A stretch of DNA of 32,230 nt from an uncultured Alphaproteobacteria bacterium (GTDB taxonomy: Bacteria > Pseudomonadota > Alphaproteobacteria > Rs-D84 > CACZYB01), in NCBI GenBank assembly GCA_944390685.1, contig CALXQL010000014.1:1-32230 (forward strand), read 5' to 3'. The notes beneath the pieces are model-generated. The model was not told the DNA's origin. It did not search any database and saw only the letters and a list, made by a program, of their open reading frames with translations. The stretch's first letter is position 1; each line of letters begins with the position of its first letter. The position numbers and the translations under genes are program-made. This document shows, one piece after another, positions 1-8,524 of the stretch.

Positions 1-121
1 AAATAAAAACTTTTTACGAATATTCTTCATACTTACCACCTTATTTATTTACTATTTTAATAGTATACATTTTTATACCTTATTTTCAAAGAAATAATTT
101 TGTATTCTTGTGAATATTAGT

Positions 122-841
122 TTATTTCTTTCCCATAATCTTTTTCCACTTATCAAATTCAGGTTGTAAGAAGTCATAACTAAACTTATTCAATTCTTCA
201 TTTATCTGTTGCAAATCATAATTTGAATAAGATTGCTCCATAGTCCCCTTACCTTCCCACCCAATAATTGCATTTATTATTGTAGGAATCAATCTTGCAC
301 TTTGCATAGCAAGACTTGCATTTTTACGGAAAGAATGAAAATCATATCCTTTATCTTTAATACCTATATCACTTAAAAATTTAAACAAATACCTATCCAA
401 ATATTTATTATTATATTGACCATTTTTAGTTTTACATTTTGGAAAGATAAAATCTTCACCTACAGCATTTAATTTTTTCTTTTTATGTTCAATGTAATCA
501 ATAAAACCCAAATCCAAAAATTGCTTATAAATTGGCACAAATCTTTCACTTGCATCATTTTTCAAATGCTTTATAGAATGATTTTCACAAAAATGTATAC
601 ACCATAAATCATCTTTTAACACTATATCATTATATTGCAAAGTAATAGCAGCATTAGCCCTAGCCCCAGTAAATAAAGCAATCATACAAATCCAAAACAT
701 ATCAGGTTCATCTTTAAAGAAATCATGCTTTACATCAAAAATATGCTTTAATTGATCTTTTGAATAAGCGATATGAGGGTTTCTTTCACTTTTCTTTGTT
801 TTTCAATAAAAATAAAAGGACAATAAAATAATAAAAATCAA
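122..841 (-). pseudogene. Tyrosine recombinase (phage-type integrase), catalytic half only
   Basis: This is the C-terminal catalytic domain of a tyrosine site-specific recombinase. Seen in the sequence: the first catalytic Arg in TGAR, a Lys-containing hairpin ending in ERFVPI, the HSFR box (His-x-x-Arg), a GW in place of the usual G-H, and the nucleophile Tyr in the YSNY region. The first ATG is at 700, but recognisable integrase sequence continues upstream in frame without a Met to about position 805. The frame stays open to a stop at 842-844. The N-terminal SAM-like core-binding domain and arm-binding region are absent, and no remnant of them is seen in the 842-880 gap or the next gene. 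I read this as a 5'-deleted integrase left by a mobile element. An alternative is a short protein started at 700, but no ribosome binding site supports that. Confidence 0.8.
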
Positions 842-879
842 TTAATTATAAATAAAATCCTTATTATTTATAAAATAAT

Positions 880-1230
880 TTAACTCTTATTTGATTTAGA
901 AACATTATCTACTAAAACAAGCAAATATATAACTAACATAATAATTAGAGGAAAAGTAAAAAACACAACAGAAGTTAACATACTCCAATTTAAAAATTCT
1001 ATAGCTCCATAAATACCTAATATTGTTCCAATAATCGGAATTTCCGCTAAAAAAAATAAAATTGGAGTCAATACAATCATAGATAAAATTTCCAAATCAA
1101 AATAAATCTGAAATCCTTTCCAAGTTAAATAAACTTGAAGAAAACCTACCAAGAAATAAGAAATACCGGCTAAAAACAAAAAAAATCTTTTCAAAGAATT
1201 TAATAATTTAACATTAGAAATATTATCCAT
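880..1230 (-). CDS. Small polytopic membrane protein, function unknown
   Basis: A 116-residue protein with three to four hydrophobic stretches (about residues 13-35, 42-78 and 82-108) and a short polar C-terminal tail rich in Ser, Lys and Asn. The reading frame is open further upstream, but the start at 1230 is preferred because GGAGG lies four bases before that ATG. The longer version would add an unconvincing hydrophobic leader. It sits between the broken integrase and tRNA-Leu, so it may be cargo of the old integrative element or a host gene beside it. I recognise no family. An inner-membrane location is inferred from composition only. Confidence 0.7.
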   Translation of the reverse strand: MDNISNVKLLNSLKRFFLFLAGISYFLVGFLQVYLTWKGFQIYFDLEILSMIVLTPILFFLAEIPIIGTILGIYGAIEFLNWSMLTSVVFFTFPLIIMLVIYLLVLVDNVSKSNKS

Positions 1231-1363
1231 AAAACCTCCACTTAATTCATCAAGATTATATAATATATGTAAAAAAAACAAGAAATTATTTTTTTCATAT
1301 AATTACACCAAGCATACACCAGTAAATATCTACATTTTTCTCACAAAAATTCGATAAAATACA

Positions 1364-1387
1364 AAAAATTACACTTTAAAAAAAGTG
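1364..1387 (-). terminator. Weak intrinsic terminator downstream of tRNA-Leu
   Basis: On the minus strand CACTTT pairs with AAAGTG around a four-base loop and is followed by a T-rich stretch. The stem has few GC pairs, so its strength is doubtful. It lies about 85 bases after the tRNA 3' end and would end the tRNA transcript. Confidence 0.35.
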
Positions 1388-1472
1388 ATATTATCAACTT
1401 TTGCAAAAGATAAAATAAAAAAACTAATTATAATGAAAATGAAAAAATATAGTAAAATCAAAGATTTTGAAA

Positions 1473-1563
1473 TGGTGCAGATGGCCGGAATCGAACCGGC
1501 ACGGGCGTTTGAATGCCCGAGGGATTTTAAGTCCCTTGCGTCTACCTGTTCCGCCACATCTGC
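1473..1563 (-). tRNA. tRNA-Leu(UAA)
   Basis: On the minus strand a complete class II tRNA can be folded. The 7-bp acceptor stem is GCAGATG with CATCTGC. The anticodon is TAA, in a loop flanked by GGGA/TCCC pairing. There is a long variable arm (CGGGC.../...GCCCG) typical of leucine tRNAs, a T arm containing GGTTCGATTCC, discriminator A and an encoded CCA. It is a single gene with its own promoter-like sequence upstream. The 3' side faces the broken integrase, the usual geometry for an element inserted at a tRNA 3' end. Confidence 0.97.
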
Positions 1564-1587
1564 AAGGTAGATCATAATAATGAAACT

Positions 1588-1615
1588 ATTATAACCAAAA
1601 AAAAAGAATTTTCAA
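1588..1615 (-). promoter_or_regulatory. Promoter of tRNA-Leu
   Basis: On the minus strand TTGAAA (1615-1610) and a consensus TATAAT (1593-1588) are separated by 16 bases. The predicted start is about 18 bases before the mature tRNA 5' end. It lies in the gap between the ffh stop codon and the tRNA, so the tRNA need not depend on the ffh transcript. Confidence 0.6.
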
Positions 1616-1622
1616 GCAAAAA

Positions 1623-3014
1623 TTACAATTTAAAATCATTTAAATTTGGCATATTGATAAATTCGCCACTTTCTTGCATAGATTTCGCCATTTGCATCAA
1701 ACCTTTAAGTCCACCCATTTTCTGCATTTGCTCCATCATTTGCTTAGTTTTTGTAAATTGTTTGATAAGTTTTTCTACATCACTTAACGAAACACCCGCC
1801 CCTTTTGCAATTCTCTTTCTTCTACCAAGAAGTAAAATATCTGGATTTTCCCTTTCCTTTTTAGTCATAGAAAGGATAATAGCCTCTTGCCTTTTAATCA
1901 TATCATCGTTCATACCTGCACTTTGAAGTTTTTCGGCAATTCCACCAATTCCAGGAAGAAATTTCATAATTCCCCCTATACTTCCCAACTTTTTCATTTG
2001 CTTAAATTGAGAAAGCATATCATTAAAATTGAATTGCCCACTTAACATACGTTCGGTTAAAAGTTTGGCTTCATTTTCATCAATTTTGGCTTGAGCTTGT
2101 TCCACCAAAGAAACAATATCCCCCATACCAAGAATGCGACTAGCAATTCTATCTGGATGGAATAATTCCAAATCATCTACTTTTTCACCAACTCCTAAAA
2201 ATTTAATAGGAACACCGGTAATATGTTTCATAGAAATAGAAGCGCCACCTCTAGCATCACCATCAACACGAGTCATAACTATACCAGTTAAAGCCAATGC
2301 ATCATTAAATGCCTTTGCTACATTGACTCCATCTTGTCCCATAAGGCTATCCACACAAAGAAGTATTTGAGAAGGCGAAGAAATATTTTTCACCTCTACA
2401 ATTTCCTTCATCATAATTTCATCAATGGATACCCTACCTGCACTATCAATAAAAAGCAAATCATAATTATTATTTTTAGCATAATCAATAGCCCTTTTAA
2501 CAATATCCAAAGGTTTTTCACCATCAATTATATTAAGGCAATCTACCCCTATTTTCAAAGACAACGTTTGAAGTTGTTCTCTTGCTTGAGGTCTATATAT
2601 ATCAATAGAAGCAAGCAATATCTTTTTTCCTTGCTTTTCTTTAAAATATTTTGCCAGTTTTGCGGTAGTAGTTGTCTTACCACTACCATTAAGTCCCACC
2701 ATTAAAACAACTTCTAAACCTTTATCATTAAAAACTATATCCCCACTATCATCACCCAATAAAGAAATGAGTTCATCATTAACAATTTTCACCACTTGTT
2801 GAGCAGGAGAAACATCTTCAATGATTTTTTGCCCCACAGCCTTATTCTTAATTCTTTGCATGATATCTTTTACAACAGGCAAAGCGACATCAGCCTCTAA
2901 CAAAGCAATTTTTATTTCACGAAGAGCATTATCCACATCACTTTGAGATAATTTATCTTTTCCCCTAATATAATCAAAGGTTTTAATAAGTTTTTTTGAT
3001 AAAGATTCAAACAT
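1623..3014 (-). CDS. ffh: Signal recognition particle protein Ffh (SRP54)
   Basis: The GTPase of the signal recognition particle. It binds 4.5S RNA and the signal sequences of nascent membrane proteins and docks with FtsY. At 463 residues it has the usual length. Seen: an N-terminal helical bundle (about 1-95), the P loop GLNGSGKTTTT (107-117), DIYRPQAREQL, the G3 motif as DSAGR (190-194, where DTAGR is usual), TRVDGDARGG as G4 (248-257), and a Met-rich M domain with the RNA-binding GRRKRIAKGAG segment followed by KQMMEQMQKMGG. The start is preceded by AGGAT. It follows the small Cys/His-rich gene by eight bases and so is likely co-transcribed with pgm and that gene. The Ser in G3 is conservative and should not prevent activity. 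Confidence 0.97.
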   Translation of the reverse strand: MFESLSKKLIKTFDYIRGKDKLSQSDVDNALREIKIALLEADVALPVVKDIMQRIKNKAVGQKIIEDVSPAQQVVKIVNDELISLLGDDSGDIVFNDKGLEVVLMVGLNGSGKTTTTAKLAKYFKEKQGKKILLASIDIYRPQAREQLQTLSLKIGVDCLNIIDGEKPLDIVKRAIDYAKNNNYDLLFIDSAGRVSIDEIMMKEIVEVKNISSPSQILLCVDSLMGQDGVNVAKAFNDALALTGIVMTRVDGDARGGASISMKHITGVPIKFLGVGEKVDDLELFHPDRIASRILGMGDIVSLVEQAQAKIDENEAKLLTERMLSGQFNFNDMLSQFKQMKKLGSIGGIMKFLPGIGGIAEKLQSAGMNDDMIKRQEAIILSMTKKERENPDILLLGRRKRIAKGAGVSLSDVEKLIKQFTKTKQMMEQMQKMGGLKGLMQMAKSMQESGEFINMPNLNDFKL

Positions 3015-3022
3015 TTTATATC

Positions 3023-3238
3023 CTATTTTTTACTATGATTTTTGTGAATATGACAATCACAATTACATTCATTTTTATGACATTCACAATGACAGCCACA
3101 ATGACATTTTGTGTTATCATCCCACATTTTCGCCTTTTTAGAAATATATTTTGCTTTAATAAAAGCCCACCCTGTTACAACAGCAGCAAAACTAACAATA
3201 CTTGCTTCAACGACTTTCGCTAAACACATTAAACACAT
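3023..3238 (-). CDS. Tiny membrane protein with Cys/His-rich tail
   Basis: A 71-residue protein. It opens with MCLMC, then has one hydrophobic segment (about residues 6-27), a basic stretch (KAKYISKKAK) and a tail from about residue 45 that holds eight Cys and six His in about 24 residues, mostly as alternating Cys-x-Cys and Cys-His. The start is well supported: GAGGAGG lies five bases upstream of the ATG at 3238. It sits 11 bases after pgm and 8 bases before ffh, on the same strand. The tail suggests binding of a soft metal (Zn, Cu, Ni or Cd). The positive-inside rule would place the tail in the cytoplasm if the basic stretch is cytoplasmic. I recognise no family, and the function is unknown. 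Confidence 0.8.
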   Translation of the reverse strand: MCLMCLAKVVEASIVSFAAVVTGWAFIKAKYISKKAKMWDDNTKCHCGCHCECHKNECNCDCHIHKNHSKK

Positions 3239-3249
3239 AATAACCTCCT

Positions 3250-4857
3250 CTAATTTATTGCACTAGGTTTAATATCACCAAAATTTTGATGTATTTCAAA
3301 TATTTCATCAACTAATAAGAAAACATCTTTTAAATATTCCAAGACAGGGATATCAAATTTTTCTGGATTACTTTCATATTTTTCAATATAAAGGCGAAGA
3401 GTAGCCCCAATTGTACCAGTTCCGGAAAGTCTAAAAAATATTCTTGTACCATCATTTGTGAAAATTTGAATACCTTGATTATTACTTACCTCACCTGAAA
3501 CAGGATCTACATAATTAAACACTTCTTTTGATTTAATGGTGAAATCTCCAAATACTTTACCATTCAAATCAATAGATTGCATTTTCAAAAGAAGATTTTC
3601 AGCCTTTTGCTTATCAACATTTTCATAACTATATTGTGAATAAAAATATCTACCATTTTCATTCCACATTTCACGCACAATTTCCTCAACAGATTTAGAA
3701 GTTTTTGCCAAAATGTTAAGCCAAAATAAAATTGCAAATATACCATCTTTTTCACGAATATAATCACCACCTTGACCAAAACTTTCCTCACCACAAAGAT
3801 TTATTTTATTTGCATCAAGAAGTGTTGCAAAGAATTTCCAACCTGTTGGAGTTGCATATACATCAAGTCCCATATTCTTAGCAACAGCATCAACAGCAGA
3901 TGATGTAGGAATGGACCTTGCCACACCATTAAGTCCATTTTGATAATAAGGAATAAGTTTATGATATTTTGTAAGAATAGCTAAACTATCGGAAGGTTTT
4001 ACATAAAAGCCTTTTCCAAGTATCATATTTCTATCCCCATCACCATCACATGCACAACCAAAATCTGCGCCCCCATTCATCATGAAATCAAAAGTATTTT
4101 TTGCATAAGTAGGATTAGGTTCCGGATGCACACCATTGAAATCATTCATAGGCACTTCATTTATAATACTATCTCTATTAGCCCCTAATCTATTTACAAA
4201 TATTTCAATTGCGGTAGGACCAGTTGAAGCATGCATAGCATCAAATACAAAAGTATGATTTTTAAACCAAGATTTAATTGCATCAAAATCAAACATAGAT
4301 TCCATTAAATCAGCATAATCTTTAATTGGATCTAAATACTCTACTTGATTTAATTTCAAAGCCTCATCATCACTAATATCCAAAGACTTATATGAAGATA
4401 TAGTTTTAGTTTCTTCATATATTGCATTTGTAATGGATTCAGGAGCACCTCCACCATTATTCATTTCAACTTTAACACCAAAATCCCCATTTATTCCAGC
4501 GGGATTATGAGATGCGGAAAGAATAAAACCACCATCGGCATTATATTTTCTAATTATATTTGAAATAGCAGGTGTAGGAGCAGTCAAATCCTTCCCCACA
4601 ACAAAAACTTTTTTAACACCATTTGCAATTAGTATTTTAATGATTTTAGGTAATACTTCAACACCAGGATATCTACCATCTCCCCCTATTACCCAAGAAT
4701 TTAACACATCCCCATTTTTAATTCTGACATTCAAAGAAGATTGTAAAAAATTTTCCAAAAAATTTTCCTGCATAAAAACTTTTGTTTGCTTTCTTAATCC
4801 ACCAGTTCCAGGTTTTTGATTATCAAAAGGTTTAGTCAATACATCAATTACATTCAT
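3250..4857 (-). CDS. pgm: Phosphoglucomutase (alpha-D-glucose phosphate-specific)
   Basis: Interconverts glucose 1-phosphate and glucose 6-phosphate, linking glycolysis with sugar-nucleotide and polysaccharide synthesis in the cytoplasm. At 535 residues it matches the animal/Agrobacterium-type PGM rather than the shorter phosphomannomutase type. Seen: an N-terminal GTGGLR substrate loop (17-22), the phosphoserine loop SASHNP (Ser116), the metal loop DGDGDRN (271-277), the sugar-binding loop GEESFG (356-361), and a C-terminal phosphate-binding SGTGTIGATLR. The start has AAGGAG six bases upstream. That ribosome binding site can pair with a CTCCTT just before it (separate entry). The next gene starts 11 bases after the stop codon, so pgm, the Cys/His-rich protein and ffh look like one transcript. 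Confidence 0.96.
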   Translation of the reverse strand: MNVIDVLTKPFDNQKPGTGGLRKQTKVFMQENFLENFLQSSLNVRIKNGDVLNSWVIGGDGRYPGVEVLPKIIKILIANGVKKVFVVGKDLTAPTPAISNIIRKYNADGGFILSASHNPAGINGDFGVKVEMNNGGGAPESITNAIYEETKTISSYKSLDISDDEALKLNQVEYLDPIKDYADLMESMFDFDAIKSWFKNHTFVFDAMHASTGPTAIEIFVNRLGANRDSIINEVPMNDFNGVHPEPNPTYAKNTFDFMMNGGADFGCACDGDGDRNMILGKGFYVKPSDSLAILTKYHKLIPYYQNGLNGVARSIPTSSAVDAVAKNMGLDVYATPTGWKFFATLLDANKINLCGEESFGQGGDYIREKDGIFAILFWLNILAKTSKSVEEIVREMWNENGRYFYSQYSYENVDKQKAENLLLKMQSIDLNGKVFGDFTIKSKEVFNYVDPVSGEVSNNQGIQIFTNDGTRIFFRLSGTGTIGATLRLYIEKYESNPEKFDIPVLEYLKDVFLLVDEIFEIHQNFGDIKPSAIN

Positions 4858-4863
4858 AATAAA

Positions 4864-4886
4864 CTCCTTTATTAAAACATAAGGAG
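4864..4886 (-). promoter_or_regulatory. Hairpin covering the pgm ribosome binding site
   Basis: In the minus-strand RNA, CTCCTT (4886-4881) is complementary to AAGGAG (4869-4864), the pgm ribosome binding site, with an 11-base loop. No T-run follows, so it does not look like a terminator. It could lower or regulate pgm translation. Six pairs in so AT-rich a region could also be chance. Confidence 0.4.
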
Positions 4887-4924
4887 AATAATAACACTTA
4901 ACATAAAACTTATCAAGAAAGAAT

Positions 4925-5794
4925 TTATTTCAAAATATTACACCAATCACCATTTTTTTTCATATCACGACAAAGATATTGAAGTTCTCGTTCATCTCCT
5001 ACAAAATATAGGCGGAAAAAATTACCTTTACCTTTTACATATTCATAATTAACGAAAGGTTCAAAAATATTCGTTTGAGGATACTTTTTTTCAATTTCAA
5101 CTATACCATGCCTTGCACTTTCCTCACTTTGATAAGAAGCGATATGAGCCATAGCTTGAAAAGGTTTTTCTTCACTTATGACATTATTTTCATTACTATC
5201 CGTTTGATTATTGGATTTTTTTTCAAACAAAGGTTTATTTACGACATTATTTTTATTTTCCACAATAAGATTGGATTTAATATTATTGACATTATTATCA
5301 ACTTGACTATTTTGAGGAATAATTAAATTACCATTTTCATCTTCCACATAAGAAGAAGGTTTAATGACCCCACCTTGTTGTCTAGCCATTTCCATCAATT
5401 CATCATAACCTTCTGGTTTTTGAACCTTTGGTTCAGGACGCTTTAAAACCACTGGCTCTAAATCTTTATTACCACTAACAATAACAGGCTCAACTTTTTC
5501 ATCACTATTTTGTTCATAGGACTTCTCATCATCTTTTAAATTATGTTGCACAGGTGATGAATTTTCAATATTTTCTTGATTAGCATCATTGGTTTGATTA
5601 TTAGTTTGATTATTATTTTCTACAATATTTTCTTCAACAGGCATTGGCATCAAACTATGCCTATCTTGAAAAGATGAAATTTGAGATTTAATTTGATCAT
5701 AAGGTTTATCATAATCAATTTTTTGTTGAGCAAATAAAACAGAGGGAAAAACAAGAACCCCTATAATGAAAATAGAATATCTAAAAAAATTCAT
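4925..5794 (-). CDS. Secreted SPOR-domain protein
   Basis: A 289-residue exported protein. The signal peptide is residues 1-22 (hydrophobic core IFIIGVLVFPSVLF, likely cleavage after Ala22). A long low-complexity linker rich in Asn, Gln, Glu and Lys follows (about 50-210), then a C-terminal SPOR-like domain (about 212-289) beginning AMAHIASYQSEESA and ending DMKKNGDWCNILK. SPOR domains bind denuded peptidoglycan glycans at division sites. The SPOR call rests on the pattern (hydrophobic strand, Ser-x-x-x-Ala, and a late strand before the C-terminus) and is likely rather than certain. The ribosome binding site is AGGAGAGG. It is the first gene of the minus-strand run leading to pgm and ffh, separated from pgm by about 67 bases. 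The linker shares the heptapeptide LKDDEKS with the OmpA-type lipoprotein at 25980-27104. Confidence 0.75.
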   Translation of the reverse strand: MNFFRYSIFIIGVLVFPSVLFAQQKIDYDKPYDQIKSQISSFQDRHSLMPMPVEENIVENNNQTNNQTNDANQENIENSSPVQHNLKDDEKSYEQNSDEKVEPVIVSGNKDLEPVVLKRPEPKVQKPEGYDELMEMARQQGGVIKPSSYVEDENGNLIIPQNSQVDNNVNNIKSNLIVENKNNVVNKPLFEKKSNNQTDSNENNVISEEKPFQAMAHIASYQSEESARHGIVEIEKKYPQTNIFEPFVNYEYVKGKGNFFRLYFVGDERELQYLCRDMKKNGDWCNILK

Positions 5795-5869
5795 AACCCC
5801 TCTCCTATTAAATATTGTTTTAAGACTAAAAATATGATAATATAATAAAATTATAGGGGCAAGAAAAAA

Positions 5870-8524
5870 ATGACTGATTTAAAACTTTCAATAAATAATA
5901 TGGATAAAGAAGAAAAAAATTTAGAATTTTCCAATTTAAAACATAAATATAACGAATTTAATAAAAAATATGGTTTTCGTAAAATAAACCCATTATACAT
6001 ATATTTAACAGCCTCTATAATAAGTATAATATGGATAGCTCTTATATGGTATTATTCTGCAAATAGTATATATTCATGGGCATCATTAACAAAAATGCTT
6101 CCACATGAATTTGGTGGATTTTTAGCAGGCACCATAATGCCAATTGGATTCATATGGATGGTTGCATTATATATAGATAGAAATATAAATTCCAATTACG
6201 AACACGAAGTCATTTATCCATTTTTACAAAGCATCATTGATCCTCATGGGGACACATCTGTAATAACAAATGTCATAAAGAAAAAAATTGAAACCGAAAC
6301 AAATGAATTAAAAAATACAATTGAAACATTTGAAAACTTTTCAAATAAAATTGCCCAAATACATAATCAAATATCTTTAAATATAAAAGATGATGTATTA
6401 AATATGAAGGCACATGAACAAACCCTAAACCAAATTACAACAGAATTATATAAATCCACGACACAAAGCGACGATAAAACAAAACAAATACTAAATGATT
6501 TATCACAAAGCCTTGAAATATTAAATACAACAACCCAATCAATAGAAAATAAAACAAACTCTATAACAAATAACCTTATAACTCATACAAATAAGTTAGA
6601 AAATTCAATCGATGAATTAAATAAACAAAAGGAAAATATAGAAATATCTACTACAACCGCATTACAAAGAGCAACAGAAATTGCAAATACATTTTCAAAT
6701 ATCGGGGATAAATTGATTACTTCAAGTGAAATAGCAAACACCTACTCAAATCAAATTCTTGATAAAATTGATGAAAAAACAAATCTCTTTGTAATAAAAA
6801 GTAATATCTCGGCTGAAAGAATTGCAAATGTATCAAATGACCTAATATCCTCAATTGAAACAATAAACATTGTATCAAATGAAAATAAAAAATTGACATA
6901 CAATGCCCTTGAAAAAATATCAAATCAATCAAGTTTAATAACAAATAAATTAACAGAACAAACAAAACAATTTGAAAATAAAACATCTACAATACTTGAA
7001 ACAATAAACAATATTGAACATAAATTTAAGGATATAAATACTATCATCAAAGATATTTCAAATACAATCATTGATAACTTTAAAAATATTGGAAATGAAA
7101 TCAATTCACAAAAAGATAACCTTTTTGAAACTTCATCAATGGTTGCTGAAAATTTAAATAGTTTATCTTCCCAAATAATAAATGAAAAAGATAATTTCAT
7201 AAAATCTATTGAAGATGTAAAAAACATAACTATAAATACAACAGACGATATTACCACATCATCACAAAAAATACTATCATCAACAGAAAATATAAAATCT
7301 GTTGCAAATGAAATAAATAACCTTATGGAACAATCAAAAAGTAATTTATCCACCCAAGCAGAAACAAGTTTAAAATTTGCAACCGAAATAAGAACAACCT
7401 TAAAAAATCAAATAAATGATTTAGAAGAAATTGCAAACACCATATCAACTCAAACAAAATTGGGTGAAATTTCAATTGAAAAACAAGGGGAAAAATTATC
7501 ATCAATTGCCGAAGAATTATTCTTAAAAGTTGATACAATGAATGGAAAAATTTCCTCAACAATAAACAACATTTTAAACTTATCAAGCCAACTTGATGAA
7601 AAATTCACTTCCATGAACGACAATATATTACAAAAAACTTCAACAGCAACAAAAATAATAAATGATAATGTTGAACATACAATTGAACAATCAAATATAT
7701 TTAGAGGTATCTCATCTGACTTTGCAGAAAAATCCCGCAATATCAATCAACAAATATCAACATTGATAAATGAGTTAAAACAACAAACATTTGCACTTGA
7801 AAATACAACAAAACAAACAAAGGATTTAGTAAGCAATATTTCTTCTGAAATAATAAAAGCATCAAAAACTTTACCACAATTAAATAGTTCAATAAACGAA
7901 AACACTACTATATTAAGCGATGCAATAGATTTAACAAACCAAAAATCCAAACAAATAATTGAAAATCTAAATATGATAGGTAATCAATTTACAAAATTCA
8001 CAACACAAAAAACATCTGAAATTGAATACTTATCAAATAATTCTGCACAAGCTATTACAAAATTAGCAAACTATACAAATAAATTATCAAATGAATTAAA
8101 AACAAATCTTGATAAATTGAATACATTTACCTCATCTGAAAATACAAATATCACAAAACAACAAAGCGAAGATTTTTTAAATAAATCCAGTTATATAATT
8201 GAAAAATTAAATTCAATATCAATAGATTTGGCACAAATTTTATCACCTGAAATCACAGCTGAACTTTGGAGTAAATATAACAGCGGACATAAAAATGTAT
8301 TTTCAAAATACCTAAATCATATATTAAGCAAAAAGCAATTTACAAATTTATTGGAACTATATAACAATAACCAAGATTTCAAGGATTATACCAAAAGTTA
8401 TATAAGTGAATTTGATAATCTTATATTAAAAGCATCAAATACGGATAAAAGAGATATTTTACTTGCAACAATCACATCAACAGATCTTGGAAAAGCATAT
8501 ATGATATTAAAAGAAATAAAATAA
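5870..8524 (+). CDS. Large membrane-anchored coiled-coil protein
   Basis: An 884-residue protein with a cytoplasmic-looking N-terminus, two adjacent transmembrane segments (about 43-68 and 79-103), and then some 650 residues of almost continuous helical coiled coil rich in Asn, Ile, Thr, Glu, Lys and Ser. A compact C-terminal domain (about 790-884) contains ELWSKYNSGHKNVFSKYL and ends DLGKAYMILKEIK. The layout, two N-terminal membrane helices plus a giant coiled coil, resembles alphaproteobacterial polarity or envelope-organising proteins such as TipN, but I cannot assign a family. The C-terminal domain pattern seems conserved in alphaproteobacteria from memory, which is weak evidence. The start has AGGGG 11 bases upstream. 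It is divergent from the SPOR gene, and its stop codon abuts the stop of the SufT-like gene on the other strand with no base between. Confidence 0.75.
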   Translation: MTDLKLSINNMDKEEKNLEFSNLKHKYNEFNKKYGFRKINPLYIYLTASIISIIWIALIWYYSANSIYSWASLTKMLPHEFGGFLAGTIMPIGFIWMVALYIDRNINSNYEHEVIYPFLQSIIDPHGDTSVITNVIKKKIETETNELKNTIETFENFSNKIAQIHNQISLNIKDDVLNMKAHEQTLNQITTELYKSTTQSDDKTKQILNDLSQSLEILNTTTQSIENKTNSITNNLITHTNKLENSIDELNKQKENIEISTTTALQRATEIANTFSNIGDKLITSSEIANTYSNQILDKIDEKTNLFVIKSNISAERIANVSNDLISSIETINIVSNENKKLTYNALEKISNQSSLITNKLTEQTKQFENKTSTILETINNIEHKFKDINTIIKDISNTIIDNFKNIGNEINSQKDNLFETSSMVAENLNSLSSQIINEKDNFIKSIEDVKNITINTTDDITTSSQKILSSTENIKSVANEINNLMEQSKSNLSTQAETSLKFATEIRTTLKNQINDLEEIANTISTQTKLGEISIEKQGEKLSSIAEELFLKVDTMNGKISSTINNILNLSSQLDEKFTSMNDNILQKTSTATKIINDNVEHTIEQSNIFRGISSDFAEKSRNINQQISTLINELKQQTFALENTTKQTKDLVSNISSEIIKASKTLPQLNSSINENTTILSDAIDLTNQKSKQIIENLNMIGNQFTKFTTQKTSEIEYLSNNSAQAITKLANYTNKLSNELKTNLDKLNTFTSSENTNITKQQSEDFLNKSSYIIEKLNSISIDLAQILSPEITAELWSKYNSGHKNVFSKYLNHILSKKQFTNLLELYNNNQDFKDYTKSYISEFDNLILKASNTDKRDILLATITSTDLGKAYMILKEIK

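Noticed and set aside
1369-1575. Overlapping open frames on both strands around 1369-1575
   Set aside because: They run through tRNA-Leu; the tRNA is structurally complete and the translated products match tRNA artefacts.
2996-3223. Plus-strand 75-residue open frame opposite the Cys/His-rich gene
   Set aside because: The minus-strand frame has a strong ribosome binding site and operon spacing; the plus-strand frame is low-complexity Thr/Ile/Phe sequence.
6717-7950. Several minus-strand open frames within the coiled-coil gene
   Set aside because: They are hydrophobic shadows of an AT-rich coding strand, with no ribosome binding sites and no recognisable domains.
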